From an uncultured bacterium (GTDB taxonomy: Bacteria > Vulcanimicrobiota > Xenobia > Xenobiales > Xenobiaceae), in contig CAKUBG010000018.1 in NCBI GenBank assembly GCA_934636825.1, positions 1 through 61,235 of the forward strand: a stretch of 61,235 nt of DNA. The letters run 5' to 3'. The notes under the pieces were generated by a model. The model worked only from the letters and a program-made list of their open reading frames with translations. It searched no databases and was not told where the DNA came from. Shown piece after piece: positions 17,055 to 25,729 of this stretch. The position numbers and the translations under genes are program-made. Position 1 is the stretch's first letter. Every line of letters begins with the position of its first letter.

Positions 17055-18005
17055 ATGGACAAAATAATTTCTGCAAATAGGCGCGTTTTGGCATTAGATT
17101 TTGATGGAGTAATTTGGGATACAGAACGTGAAGGCTATGTTGTCGGCCAAAAAGTTTGGCGGGAAATTTTCGGCCGCTGGGCTTTCTGTCCCGGACATAT
17201 TTTTACTTTAGGACGCTGGCTGGCTCGCACTGGCGAAGAATTTGCTCTAATTTTGCTTATCGGAGAGCGTCTTTGTTTAGAAGCGGCCGGAGCCGGTTGT
17301 GTAGCCAAAATGCATGGCCAAAAGCCTGTAAGTGCAGAAGCTGCTGCCGCCAATTTTGAAGAAGGGGCCTTACCTGCGCTTTTATCCGGAAAAGCTGCTC
17401 AATGGAGCCATGGCTCTGAGCCCTGGACAGAAGCGGCCGCTTGTTTTCCTGTCGATGTTAGCCATATAAATTTACAAAATTATGCTTGGTCTGATTTTGC
17501 GGCCGAGGGAAGCGCACTTGAACATTTTCTTTCTTTTTTCGGTCAGCGTTTAGCTTATTGGCGAGCCGAGTCGCGTCGCCTCAATTTGGCCGACTGGCTT
17601 AAACCACAGCATATATATGATGGCAATGTAGAGACAATAAAAAGGGCGTTAGCTATTTTTGACGGTGTGTCTATTTGCACTACCAAAGATAAAGCTTCGG
17701 TCGAGGCGCTGTTAAGCACAGTCGGTCTAAAAATGCTTATTCTATCTAAAGAACATACATTCGACAAAAGGTTGCAACTTTATATTTTGGCCGCTAGTTT
17801 TGGTGTTGAGCCCGAGCAAATACTGTTTGTAGATGATTTATTGGATAATTTGCTTAAAGTTCGTCCTTTGGGAGTGAAGGTGGCGCTGGCCGGTTGGGGT
17901 TACAACTGTGCTCAATCCAGAACCGAAGCTGAAAAACTTGGTATTCCCGTATTTAAACACTTATCGGAATCACTGGATTTTTGCCAACCAAATTTAGCGC
18001 TTTAG
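17055..18005 (+). CDS. HAD-superfamily hydrolase
   Basis: 316 residues. Motif I is ALDFDGVIWDTE (Asp nucleophile and DxD). Motif II is probably SICTTKDKAS, and motif IV is ILFVDDLLDN. The cap region between motifs I and II is long, about 180 residues, rich in Ala and Trp. The family hydrolyses phosphate esters of small molecules; the substrate is unknown. I choose the ATG at 17055, which has AGGTGG 6 bases upstream, over the GTG nine bases earlier. The gene overlaps the convergent MoxR gene by 12 bases. Confidence 0.8.
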   Translation: MDKIISANRRVLALDFDGVIWDTEREGYVVGQKVWREIFGRWAFCPGHIFTLGRWLARTGEEFALILLIGERLCLEAAGAGCVAKMHGQKPVSAEAAAANFEEGALPALLSGKAAQWSHGSEPWTEAAACFPVDVSHINLQNYAWSDFAAEGSALEHFLSFFGQRLAYWRAESRRLNLADWLKPQHIYDGNVETIKRALAIFDGVSICTTKDKASVEALLSTVGLKMLILSKEHTFDKRLQLYILAASFGVEPEQILFVDDLLDNLLKVRPLGVKVALAGWGYNCAQSRTEAEKLGIPVFKHLSESLDFCQPNLAL

Positions 18006-18941
18006 TTTGCTCTGAACTACCGGCACATCAGCTAAAATTTCGTTTAAAACTTCCAAGATATTGTTGCCATGTTCGCTAATCATGCGGTGAGACAGTATAT
18101 GAGGAGCCAGATATTGCACATCGTCCGGTATGACATAGTCTCTTTTATTGAATATAGCCCAAGCTTGACTCATGCGATAGAGAGACTGTGAAGCTCTGGG
18201 ACTGGCTCCCAATTTTAGCTTTTTGTGTTGGCGCGTGGAAGCAACAACATCTACAATATATCTTACCGCCGCTTCGCTTACTTGTACAGAACGCACAGTT
18301 TCCAAGGCCATACTCAGTTGTTCGGCTGTACATACGCTTTTTAAGCTTTCGACAGGATGACTCTGCTTTTGAGCCTTCAGCATATATATTTCGGCTTCAG
18401 GGCTGGGATATCCCAAACTTAATTTTATAGTAAAACGATCTAATTGCGCTTCAGGTAAGTTGAAGGTGCCCTCATATTCTATGGGATTTTGTGTAGCAGC
18501 GACGATAAAAGGCCTGGGCAAACGATAGGTCTTGCCACTTACGGTTACTTGGCGCTCTTCCATACATTCCAAAAGGGCCGATTGCATTTTGGGAGTAGCG
18601 CGATTAAGTTCGTCGGCCAAAAGAACATTGCTAAATACTGGCCCGGGATAGAATATGAAATCTTCGTTTTTTCTGCTGTAAATATTGGTGCCCAGCAAGT
18701 CGGTAGGCAATAAATCCGGAGTACATTGTAAACGGGCAAAAGTTCCGCCTACTGACTTGGCCAAGGCTCGGCAAAGCATCGTCTTACCCACGCCGGGCAC
18801 ATCTTCGAAGAGTATGTTGCCTTCGCTTAAAACGGCTGCCAGAGCCAACCTAATGTTGGGTTCTTGATCAAAAATGACCGAGCTTATATTATCCAGCAGC
18901 AATTCGGCAAGATGGCTTACTTGTTTTACAGTGTACGACAT
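17994..18941 (-). CDS. MoxR-type AAA+ ATPase
   Basis: 315 residues with Walker A at 48-55 (VPGVGKTM), Walker B at about 106-111 (VLLADE followed by LNRA), sensor 1 (AATQNP) and the downstream Arg finger region (PEAQLDRF). MoxR proteins act as chaperone-like ATPases and usually sit beside DUF58 and von Willebrand factor A genes. None is present here. Instead its start overlaps the end of a PPP-like phosphatase gene by 16 bases, which suggests coupling to that enzyme. Confidence 0.9.
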   Translation of the reverse strand: MSYTVKQVSHLAELLLDNISSVIFDQEPNIRLALAAVLSEGNILFEDVPGVGKTMLCRALAKSVGGTFARLQCTPDLLPTDLLGTNIYSRKNEDFIFYPGPVFSNVLLADELNRATPKMQSALLECMEERQVTVSGKTYRLPRPFIVAATQNPIEYEGTFNLPEAQLDRFTIKLSLGYPSPEAEIYMLKAQKQSHPVESLKSVCTAEQLSMALETVRSVQVSEAAVRYIVDVVASTRQHKKLKLGASPRASQSLYRMSQAWAIFNKRDYVIPDDVQYLAPHILSHRMISEHGNNILEVLNEILADVPVVQSKLKR

Positions 18942-20047
18942 TCAATATCAGAGTCGGCGATTACGCGCGAACGTAAAGGAGCATTTGTACTAGTAGGAGT
19001 GGGAGTATAAGTTTCGATAAAAGCTTTCGAACCTGGGCAACCGTGTACGTCGATATTGATCACTCTGTCGTCGTAGGCACGTACGTGATCCGTATCGCGA
19101 GACAAGGGGGTATGGCCTATAACGCAGCTAGTGCATTGGAAACCATCGAGCATACTTTGCATCTCTTCATCAGTAAATTGAGCAGTACGGGTGCCTGATT
19201 GATAATCGTAGCCCCAAACGCGACGCCCCCAAATAAAGCTTTCTCTGGCTGCCAAATAGGTGCTTTCTGGCAACTCAGCCAGCTCTTGCATAGGACGCCA
19301 ATATTCGCGATTATCCGGTACTGAGTGGGCAAACAGCCTGTTATTGACAATTACGCCTAAATACAAATTGTCTTCGAGATACTGACAAGCTCCGTTGTGC
19401 ATTACTTCAGCCCACTTTTCTAAGCCGCCGAAGCCTTCAGCAGTTCCTTCTCCGCCCTGGTACCACCAGTTAATAAAGCCCATAGCTTCCTCAATTTGAT
19501 CGGAATCTAAACCCTTGTCGGAAAGTTGACGTCTGAGCAAAGGATAAATGCGGCTGGTTAAAAGTGTATTAGTAATGAAGTCTGCACTGAGATAATTGGT
19601 CACTTTGGCAGAAGCGATCATCATCAAGTCATGGTTGCCCAAGATAGGGTAAAAACGACTGTCAAAATTTGGATCGAAGCGACGCAAGCGGGCCATATCT
19701 TTTTGTAAGCTGACGATCAACTCTAAAATTTTGCGCGGCCCTTCGATAGCATTGTTGGTAGTCTGATCGAAAGGGGCTTCTAAAGGCTCACCGCGCCAGT
19801 CGACATAGTCGCCGATAAAAATAAGGTCGACGCGATCTGCTTTGGGGTTCCAAGAAATAGTACCGGGAAGCAAAAAGTCCATTTCTCTCAAATAGCGGAG
19901 CAAACGATAATAGTCACCATGTAAATCGCCAACAGCCATTAAAGTGCGGGTTCTGTCATCGATGGGTGGTCTGCCGTTATCGTCGGCCGGATGGCTCTCT
20001 TGTGCTGCCATATCGCCATTTATGTGCTTATCTGCTATAGAGTCCAT
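18926..20047 (-). CDS. Calcineurin-like (PPP-type) metallophosphatase
   Basis: The 373-residue protein has the dinuclear-metal motifs in order: GDLHG, GDYVDWRG, GNHDLMM, AHSVPD and IGHTPLS, ending with NIDVHGCPG. The motif pattern is that of PPP-family Ser/Thr phosphatases and their bacterial relatives such as PrpA-type or ApaH-like enzymes. It has no signal peptide, so it is cytosolic. With the FHA protein elsewhere in the window it may be part of protein phospho-signalling, but no kinase is seen. It overlaps the MoxR start. Confidence 0.85.
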   Translation of the reverse strand: MDSIADKHINGDMAAQESHPADDNGRPPIDDRTRTLMAVGDLHGDYYRLLRYLREMDFLLPGTISWNPKADRVDLIFIGDYVDWRGEPLEAPFDQTTNNAIEGPRKILELIVSLQKDMARLRRFDPNFDSRFYPILGNHDLMMIASAKVTNYLSADFITNTLLTSRIYPLLRRQLSDKGLDSDQIEEAMGFINWWYQGGEGTAEGFGGLEKWAEVMHNGACQYLEDNLYLGVIVNNRLFAHSVPDNREYWRPMQELAELPESTYLAARESFIWGRRVWGYDYQSGTRTAQFTDEEMQSMLDGFQCTSCVIGHTPLSRDTDHVRAYDDRVINIDVHGCPGSKAFIETYTPTPTSTNAPLRSRVIADSDIECRTL

Positions 20048-20271
20048 GTGGTTTCTGTCTCCAAAAAACTATCGATTGGGCAAGCGTTGTGGGGAAGAAT
20101 TTTATTGTGTCAACCGGCACTTGCCTAACGCGTCAAAACGCACCTTTTATTCTAGGCTGCGTCGGCTTCTTCCTGTCCTTACGTCCAGCTAAGAGGAGGA
20201 AAGCAAGCCATTCGATAAAGAATCCTCAAGCTAAAGTTTGTTGTGACAAAATCAAGGAGAATACAGTATTT

Positions 20272-21759
20272 ATGCCCTTATTCAAACGCTCGAAGAGTTC
20301 TCGTGATTCACGCGATCGCCGAGGAGGGTATGGCTTTAATAAAGATCGCCGTACCGATTCCCGCAGTTACACTAGCTCCTCTGCAAGCCGCAGTGAACGC
20401 TCTTCCGGACGCGAGCGCAGCGATCGCTCTTCACGTGAGCGCGTCATCAATCCTGAATATGCCGACTCGGCCGAATTGGTGGCTGCAGCTCAAAAAGCTC
20501 GTCGCCGTCAGCGTGCTTTGCGTGAAGCTCAGGCTCCGGTTAGCCCCGAGCAAGAAGCCGCTTTAAAATCACTCTCTTTATTTTTGGATAAATATTCCGA
20601 ACTTTTTGCCTCTTGCCAAGAATGGCTCTTCTTGCGAGCTCATTTTACGCCTGAGCTTTTCTACCAAGATCCTACCTCCGGCTTGGGCTGTTTTGCTTTT
20701 TCTTACAACGGTTGTATCACTTGCGAGCAAAGTTCAGCCCGCGCCTATCGTCGTTTGGCGTCCTACACGCTCAACCCTAAAGACAGAGTGCACCGTCAAA
20801 GCGCCGAGTGTTTGCTTTTCGTAAACTACCAAGATCAAGTTGTACCTGAAGTTGGTATCGCCCAGCCTTGGGAAGAAAATCTTACTTTCAAAGCCGTTTA
20901 TGATGCCGCTTTGATTTTAGGCACTTCTTCGCGAGCTGAAAATTACGTAAACTTTGCTCGTGCTTTGCGCTCTGTTAAAGCCGGAGGCCAGATCGTCTTT
21001 TCTATTGCCAACAGTTTAGGCGCCGGCAGCTTTGAAAAAGCTATGAGTGAGTATGTGCCTTTAAGTGCTCAACAATCTAAGTTCCATTGCCGCACTTTCT
21101 CTGTCAAAGTTCCGGCTAATCTTCAAGAAAAAGAGCAAATGGCCGAATTATTGAAAAAATGGGAAGAGGGCTTTGGCTATAGGCTTTGTGAAGATAGCGG
21201 TTTGCTTTCTCGACCTGGCATTTTTAGCTGGAATAAAGCTGATGGCGGCTCCAAATTATTGGCTGAATATATTAAGACCAAAGCTCAGCTTCGCGGTGTA
21301 GGTGCCGACTTAGGTTGCGCTAACGGTTTCCTGACCAAAGCAGCCTTAGAGTCTCGCTCTTGCTCAGCTGGAGAAATAAGTCGTATTGATCTTTTTGAAG
21401 ATGAATATATGGCTTTAGCAGCTGCTAAAAAGCAACTTAAAGGCTTAAATCCTAAAGTGCGTTTAGGTTATAGCTGGGCCGATGTAATTTCTGATGTGCC
21501 CTCTGAGCAATATGACTGGATCGTGATGAACCCTCCTTTCCACCAGGGACAGACTCGCGTACTTAATTTAGGACGCGAATTTGTGGCCAGCGCCGCTAGA
21601 GCTCTGACCTGGCGTGGCGTCTTATATGTGGTTGTCAATCGCACTTTGCCTTACGAAGAAACTTTGGCCGAATATTTCAAAAACTACGAAAAAGTAGCTG
21701 AGAATAACGGCTTCAAGGTATTTATGGCTTCTAATCCCATTGCTGGCAACGCTCACTAG
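20272..21759 (+). CDS. RsmC/RlmG-like rRNA guanine methyltransferase with an Arg/Ser-rich N-terminus
   Basis: The C-terminal domain is a class I SAM methyltransferase: VGADLGCANGF for SAM binding, and DWIVMNPPFHQGQ, the N-P-P-F signature of N2-guanine methyltransferases such as RsmC (16S m2G1207). The middle (about 85-300) resembles the non-catalytic duplicated half of RsmC. The first 60 residues are dominated by Arg, Ser and Asp in RS/RD dipeptides, which is unusual and may bind RNA. I use the ATG at 20272, where the conserved basic start begins and AAGGAG lies upstream. That gives 495 residues. Confidence 0.8.
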   Translation: MPLFKRSKSSRDSRDRRGGYGFNKDRRTDSRSYTSSSASRSERSSGRERSDRSSRERVINPEYADSAELVAAAQKARRRQRALREAQAPVSPEQEAALKSLSLFLDKYSELFASCQEWLFLRAHFTPELFYQDPTSGLGCFAFSYNGCITCEQSSARAYRRLASYTLNPKDRVHRQSAECLLFVNYQDQVVPEVGIAQPWEENLTFKAVYDAALILGTSSRAENYVNFARALRSVKAGGQIVFSIANSLGAGSFEKAMSEYVPLSAQQSKFHCRTFSVKVPANLQEKEQMAELLKKWEEGFGYRLCEDSGLLSRPGIFSWNKADGGSKLLAEYIKTKAQLRGVGADLGCANGFLTKAALESRSCSAGEISRIDLFEDEYMALAAAKKQLKGLNPKVRLGYSWADVISDVPSEQYDWIVMNPPFHQGQTRVLNLGREFVASAARALTWRGVLYVVVNRTLPYEETLAEYFKNYEKVAENNGFKVFMASNPIAGNAH

Positions 21760-21788
21760 GCGACTGCATTCAAGAAAGGTTGGAATAG

Positions 21789-22562
21789 ATGAAGGTTCGT
21801 CTGGATAAATTGCTTTCCGAACGCGGCTTGTGCAAGCGGAGTGAAGTTGATAGATTAGTTCGCTCCGGTGAAATTTGCTCTCGCAATGGAAGCAAACTTT
21901 TAGCTAAGCAAAAAGTAGAAGCGGAAGAAATTCTTTTTCGAGGCGAGCCTCTCGATCCAGAAAAACTTTATATCTTGATGTATAAGCCGCAAGGCTTTGT
22001 TTGCAGCCATGACGATAAAGGACAGCTTGTCTACGAGCTCTTGCCAGAACGTTTTACGCAACGGCGTCCGCAAATTGCCAGCGTAGGTCGTTTGGACAAA
22101 GATACCACTGGAGCTTTGCTTTTTACTGATGATGGTGAATTAAACCATAGGTTGATTTCTCCCAAACATCATGCTGATAAAGTTTATGAAGTGTGGTTAG
22201 AAAAGCCTATAGCCGATTGGCGTGTACAATCCTTGCGCGAGGGCGACTTATATTTAGAAGGAGAAAGCAAGCCTTTACTACCGGCCAAGTGTTCTCTGTT
22301 GCTTGAAGGAGACTCCGAGATTATATTAGCTGAGCAAGCTCAAACAGCTATTGCTCAAGCTCAAGAAGCCGACGTAGAAGAGAGCGACCATTTGCTTCTC
22401 ACTCTAACAGAAGGGCGCTACCATCAAGTTAAACGCATGTTTTCAGCTCTGGACAACTCAGTAATAAAACTTCACCGAGTCAGTTTTGCTGGTTTGGATC
22501 TAAAAGGTTTGAAAGTTGGTCAGTGGCGTTTCTTGACCGACGAAGAGTTACAGGCACTTTAA
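21789..22562 (+). CDS. RsuA/RluB-family rRNA pseudouridine synthase
   Basis: 257 residues: an N-terminal S4 RNA-binding domain (MKVRLDKLLSERGLCKRSEV) and a catalytic domain with GRLDKDTTGALLFTDDG, where the Asp after K is catalytic. The later region YHQVKRMFSALDNSVIKLHR is typical of RsuA (16S U516) and close relatives. The small size and single S4 favour RsuA. It starts 29 bases after the methyltransferase, so two rRNA-modifying enzymes are cotranscribed. Confidence 0.9.
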   Translation: MKVRLDKLLSERGLCKRSEVDRLVRSGEICSRNGSKLLAKQKVEAEEILFRGEPLDPEKLYILMYKPQGFVCSHDDKGQLVYELLPERFTQRRPQIASVGRLDKDTTGALLFTDDGELNHRLISPKHHADKVYEVWLEKPIADWRVQSLREGDLYLEGESKPLLPAKCSLLLEGDSEIILAEQAQTAIAQAQEADVEESDHLLLTLTEGRYHQVKRMFSALDNSVIKLHRVSFAGLDLKGLKVGQWRFLTDEELQAL

Positions 22563-22569
22563 TATTGCC

Positions 22570-22596
22570 AGGCGCCCCCAAAGGCGCCTATTTTTA
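22570..22596 (+). terminator. Intrinsic terminator between rsuA-like gene and recJ
   Basis: AGGCGCC (22570-22576) pairs with GGCGCCT (22583-22589) around a six-base loop, followed by ATTTTTAATT. Confidence 0.85.
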
Positions 22597-22616
22597 ATTA
22601 TAGACTTATTTGTATA

Positions 22617-25184
22617 ATGATTGATTCACAAAGTATAGAAATTCGCAAATCAGATCCAGAATTGATTGAGCAAATTGCTAAAGGTTGTCGTTGTAGCAAT
22701 TTGTTAGCTCATTTGCTTATCAATCGTGGCTTAAAAACTGTAGAGCAAGCTGAAAAATATTTTCATGCTGATACTGAAGCAATATATGATGCTGAAGCTT
22801 ACCCTGGTGTAGCTGAGGCTGCAGAATTAATTGCCTCAGCTTTAAAAAAAGAAGAAAGAATTTTTGTTTGTGGTGACTACGATGTAGACGGTGTTACAGC
22901 CACTTCTATTTTGGTATTAGGATTACGCAACCTTAACGCTCAAGTGGAGTGTCACTTGCCACATCGTTTTTCTGAAGGTTTCGGTTTATCTCAAGAAGGT
23001 GTGGAAGCGGCTGTAAAATATGGCGCCAGTTTGTTAATTACTGTCGATTGCGGCTCTTCTAGTGCTGCTAATGTGGCTTATGCTCGCAATCTGGGGCTTA
23101 AAGTAATAGTCACCGACCACCACCAAATAGAAGGTGAAGCCGCCAAACCTGATGTTTTTGTTAATGCCAATTTAGAGGGGCACGATTATCCCTTTACTAA
23201 ATTATGTGGCGCCGGTGTAGCTTGGAAATTGCTTTGCGCTGTCTATAAACTTCACTCTTTACCTGAACCGCGCCACTATTTGGATATGGTCGCTTTGGCT
23301 ACTTTGTGCGACATGGTACCTATGAAAGGTGAAAATCGTGTCCTAACTATGTTAGGCATGCCTATTTTCGCTTCTTTGGAGCGTCCTTGTTTCAAAGCTT
23401 TGGCTGAAGGTTGTAAAGTCAGTCCTGAAGCTATCAACGCTCAATCAATGAGTTTTTCTATCGGTCCCAAAATCAATGCTTGCGGACGTATGGATAGTCC
23501 ACAATGCGCTTTAGATTTGATGTTGGCGCAAAATATTGACGTTTGTCGAATGAAAGTCAGCCGCCTTTTAGAACTGAGTCAGGAACGTCACAAAGTTGAA
23601 CAAAAAGTTTTTCGAGAAATTGAAGAAATCCTGGATAACGACGGAGAGATCAAGCGTTATTGCATTTTTATTTACGGTGCTTGGCACAAGGGAATTTTAG
23701 GCTTATGCGCTCAGCGCTTGATGGATACGTATCGCGTACCTGTCTTTGTTGGCACAAATATTGATGATAATGGACAAATTATGGGCAGCGGCCGCGCTCC
23801 TGAAGGTATAAATTTATTAGATATTCTTAATCTTTGTGCCGATTGTTTAGAACAATACGGTGGACATGCCAACGCGGGTGGTTTTACTTTGAAAGCAGGC
23901 TGTGAAGCGCAATTTGCTCAAGCTTTGCGCCAAGCTTGTCAAAAGCTTGATATTAAGCCTCCCAAGAAAAAAGTTGATAGTTTATTGCCTATCTATAAGT
24001 TGGATATGGATCTTATCCATGAATTGGAACGTCTGGAGCCTACCGGCAAAGAAAATGAAAAACCTCTTTTTTTAGCTAGGGGCGTGCGTGTAGTCAGTCC
24101 TCTTAAGCCTATGGGAGCTTTCGGTACCAGTGTTTCTATGCAAGTAGTTGATGACAATTTCCCTTTAGGTAGAGCTCCAATTAAGGCTATTGCCTTCAAT
24201 AAAGTTAAAGATTTAGCTACGCTAGACACACAAAATTGCACTATAAGTTTCCTTTACAATGTTGAAGAAAATATCTTTAGAGGTCGTCGCGAATTACAAA
24301 TTACTATTCGTGATTTCGTAGCTCCAGATCCCAGAATGGCGGCTTTAATGCCTGCCGCAGCGACGCAAAACGAGGTATTTTCTCCTTTTGAGGAAGCCGA
24401 TCGCATTGTCAGCAATTTAGACAGTCAGCGCTATTTAGCTTGTGTCTTTGCTCACAGTCAGGTTTCACAGCGTTTGGTTGACAGCCGCCAAGTTGTCAAT
24501 AAAAAAGTATACTTTGAGCGTTTGTGCCAAGCTGAAGATCTTAAAAACGGCACTTCCGTTTTGATTATTAGCGATACATCTACGCCATTTTGTGAAACAT
24601 CTACTTGTGGCGCTGCTAAAATTATAAACTCTTTAGAAACGTATGTAGGAGCTCAGGCAGAAAAAGTTGCTTTCTGGCAAGCCGAACCCTATAAACACGT
24701 GCTTTTAGCATCGCCTCCTTTGCAAATAGAATTTTTTAAGCACCCTTGCATAGTAGGCGCCAAGCAAATTCATATACTGTTCGATTATAGTCAGCTATTC
24801 CGCTTGAGGCGTAAATTAAAAGCTTATGCTCTTGATCGTGAAATTATGAAAAGTGTCTATTGCTTAGCTATGCGTCTTACCAAGCGGGGAAGCGCTGAAT
24901 TTAAGCTTACAGAAGCACAAATAAAAATAGCTTCTCAAGAACTTAAATTGGAAACAATCACTTTGCGTCGAGCTTTAAAAGTTCTGGAGCAGTTGAACTT
25001 GCTTAAGCTGAACAATTCGGAAAACGGTAGGTTAATAGGTCGCTTCATTAAGCCGGAAACTTCCGAAAAGTTAGATTTGCAAAGTTCGGCTCTCTATCGC
25101 AGCGCTTCTGTATTGTTAGATTCTTTCACTCAAGTACAGCGCCGTCTGTCCGGCTTGGTGTTGGAGGATGATTTCCTTGGCTAG
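22617..25184 (+). CDS. recJ: Single-stranded-DNA-specific exonuclease RecJ
   Basis: RecJ degrades single-stranded DNA 5' to 3' in recombination and mismatch repair. The 855-residue protein has the DHH phosphoesterase motifs GDYDVDG (87-92), ITVDCGSS, TDHH (167-169) and, in the DHHA1 domain, YGGHANAGG. About 300 extra C-terminal residues end in a possible winged-helix segment (SQELKLETITLRRALKVLEQLNLL). This makes it longer than the common 560-600 residues and like the long RecJ forms of Firmicutes and other phyla. The ribosome-binding site is weak. Confidence 0.95.
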   Translation: MIDSQSIEIRKSDPELIEQIAKGCRCSNLLAHLLINRGLKTVEQAEKYFHADTEAIYDAEAYPGVAEAAELIASALKKEERIFVCGDYDVDGVTATSILVLGLRNLNAQVECHLPHRFSEGFGLSQEGVEAAVKYGASLLITVDCGSSSAANVAYARNLGLKVIVTDHHQIEGEAAKPDVFVNANLEGHDYPFTKLCGAGVAWKLLCAVYKLHSLPEPRHYLDMVALATLCDMVPMKGENRVLTMLGMPIFASLERPCFKALAEGCKVSPEAINAQSMSFSIGPKINACGRMDSPQCALDLMLAQNIDVCRMKVSRLLELSQERHKVEQKVFREIEEILDNDGEIKRYCIFIYGAWHKGILGLCAQRLMDTYRVPVFVGTNIDDNGQIMGSGRAPEGINLLDILNLCADCLEQYGGHANAGGFTLKAGCEAQFAQALRQACQKLDIKPPKKKVDSLLPIYKLDMDLIHELERLEPTGKENEKPLFLARGVRVVSPLKPMGAFGTSVSMQVVDDNFPLGRAPIKAIAFNKVKDLATLDTQNCTISFLYNVEENIFRGRRELQITIRDFVAPDPRMAALMPAAATQNEVFSPFEEADRIVSNLDSQRYLACVFAHSQVSQRLVDSRQVVNKKVYFERLCQAEDLKNGTSVLIISDTSTPFCETSTCGAAKIINSLETYVGAQAEKVAFWQAEPYKHVLLASPPLQIEFFKHPCIVGAKQIHILFDYSQLFRLRRKLKAYALDREIMKSVYCLAMRLTKRGSAEFKLTEAQIKIASQELKLETITLRRALKVLEQLNLLKLNNSENGRLIGRFIKPETSEKLDLQSSALYRSASVLLDSFTQVQRRLSGLVLEDDFLG

Positions 25185-25234
25185 GAAAATTGCGCTAAGT
25201 TAATACGCAACCATATTTTGAAAGGAAAATTTTT

Positions 25235-25621
25235 ATGAAAAAAAATAAAATAATCGGTATTATTTTTCTTCTTTCCGTATTTTTCATAGGTATTTGCGCT
25301 GAAATGGCTATTGCCGAACCTTGGGGACCGCCTCCCGGAGGTCGTCGTCCTAGGAGAGAGCCTAAATGTGAAGTTAAAGTGCAAAATGACGCCGATTTTC
25401 CTATCTATATAATGTTGGATGGACGTAATCAAGGCTCCGTTTGGAAAAATAGCTCCGAAACTTTCAAAATCGAAAAGTGGGGCTCTATTAAAGTTGAAGC
25501 GGAAATTCACAACGAAACGGCTAAAAAATGGGTCGAATTGCGTCCCGACGATCAGAAAGCGGAAGTCACCTTTAAAAATGATGATTTTCCCGCTATCGAT
25601 CCCAAAACGGTTAAGTATTAA
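25235..25621 (+). CDS. Small exported protein, function unknown
   Basis: 128 residues with a signal peptide (KKNKIIGIIFLLSVFFIGIC, then AEMAIAE). A Pro/Gly/Arg-rich segment (PPPGGRRPRREPK) leads into a beta-rich domain with alternating hydrophobic residues (IYIMLDGRNQGSVWKN, SIKVEAEIHNE). AAAGGA lies 8 bases before the ATG. It has its own terminator and stands alone between recJ and the carboxyltransferase gene. No family is recognised. Confidence 0.7.
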   Translation: MKKNKIIGIIFLLSVFFIGICAEMAIAEPWGPPPGGRRPRREPKCEVKVQNDADFPIYIMLDGRNQGSVWKNSSETFKIEKWGSIKVEAEIHNETAKKWVELRPDDQKAEVTFKNDDFPAIDPKTVKY

Positions 25622-25642
25622 ATATCGTTTGGAATAAAAACT

Positions 25643-25686
25643 AAAACGGACTGAATCTGAAATCCGGATTCAGTCCGTTTTGTTGT
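25643..25686 (+). terminator. Bidirectional intrinsic terminator
   Basis: A perfect 15-bp stem (25643-25657 with 25667-25681) with A and T runs on both sides. It serves the small exported gene and the convergent carboxyltransferase gene. Confidence 0.9.
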
Positions 25687-25729
25687 TAATTTAGACTAAA
25701 TGCATTCCGTAATGAACGGCCTAAAAATA

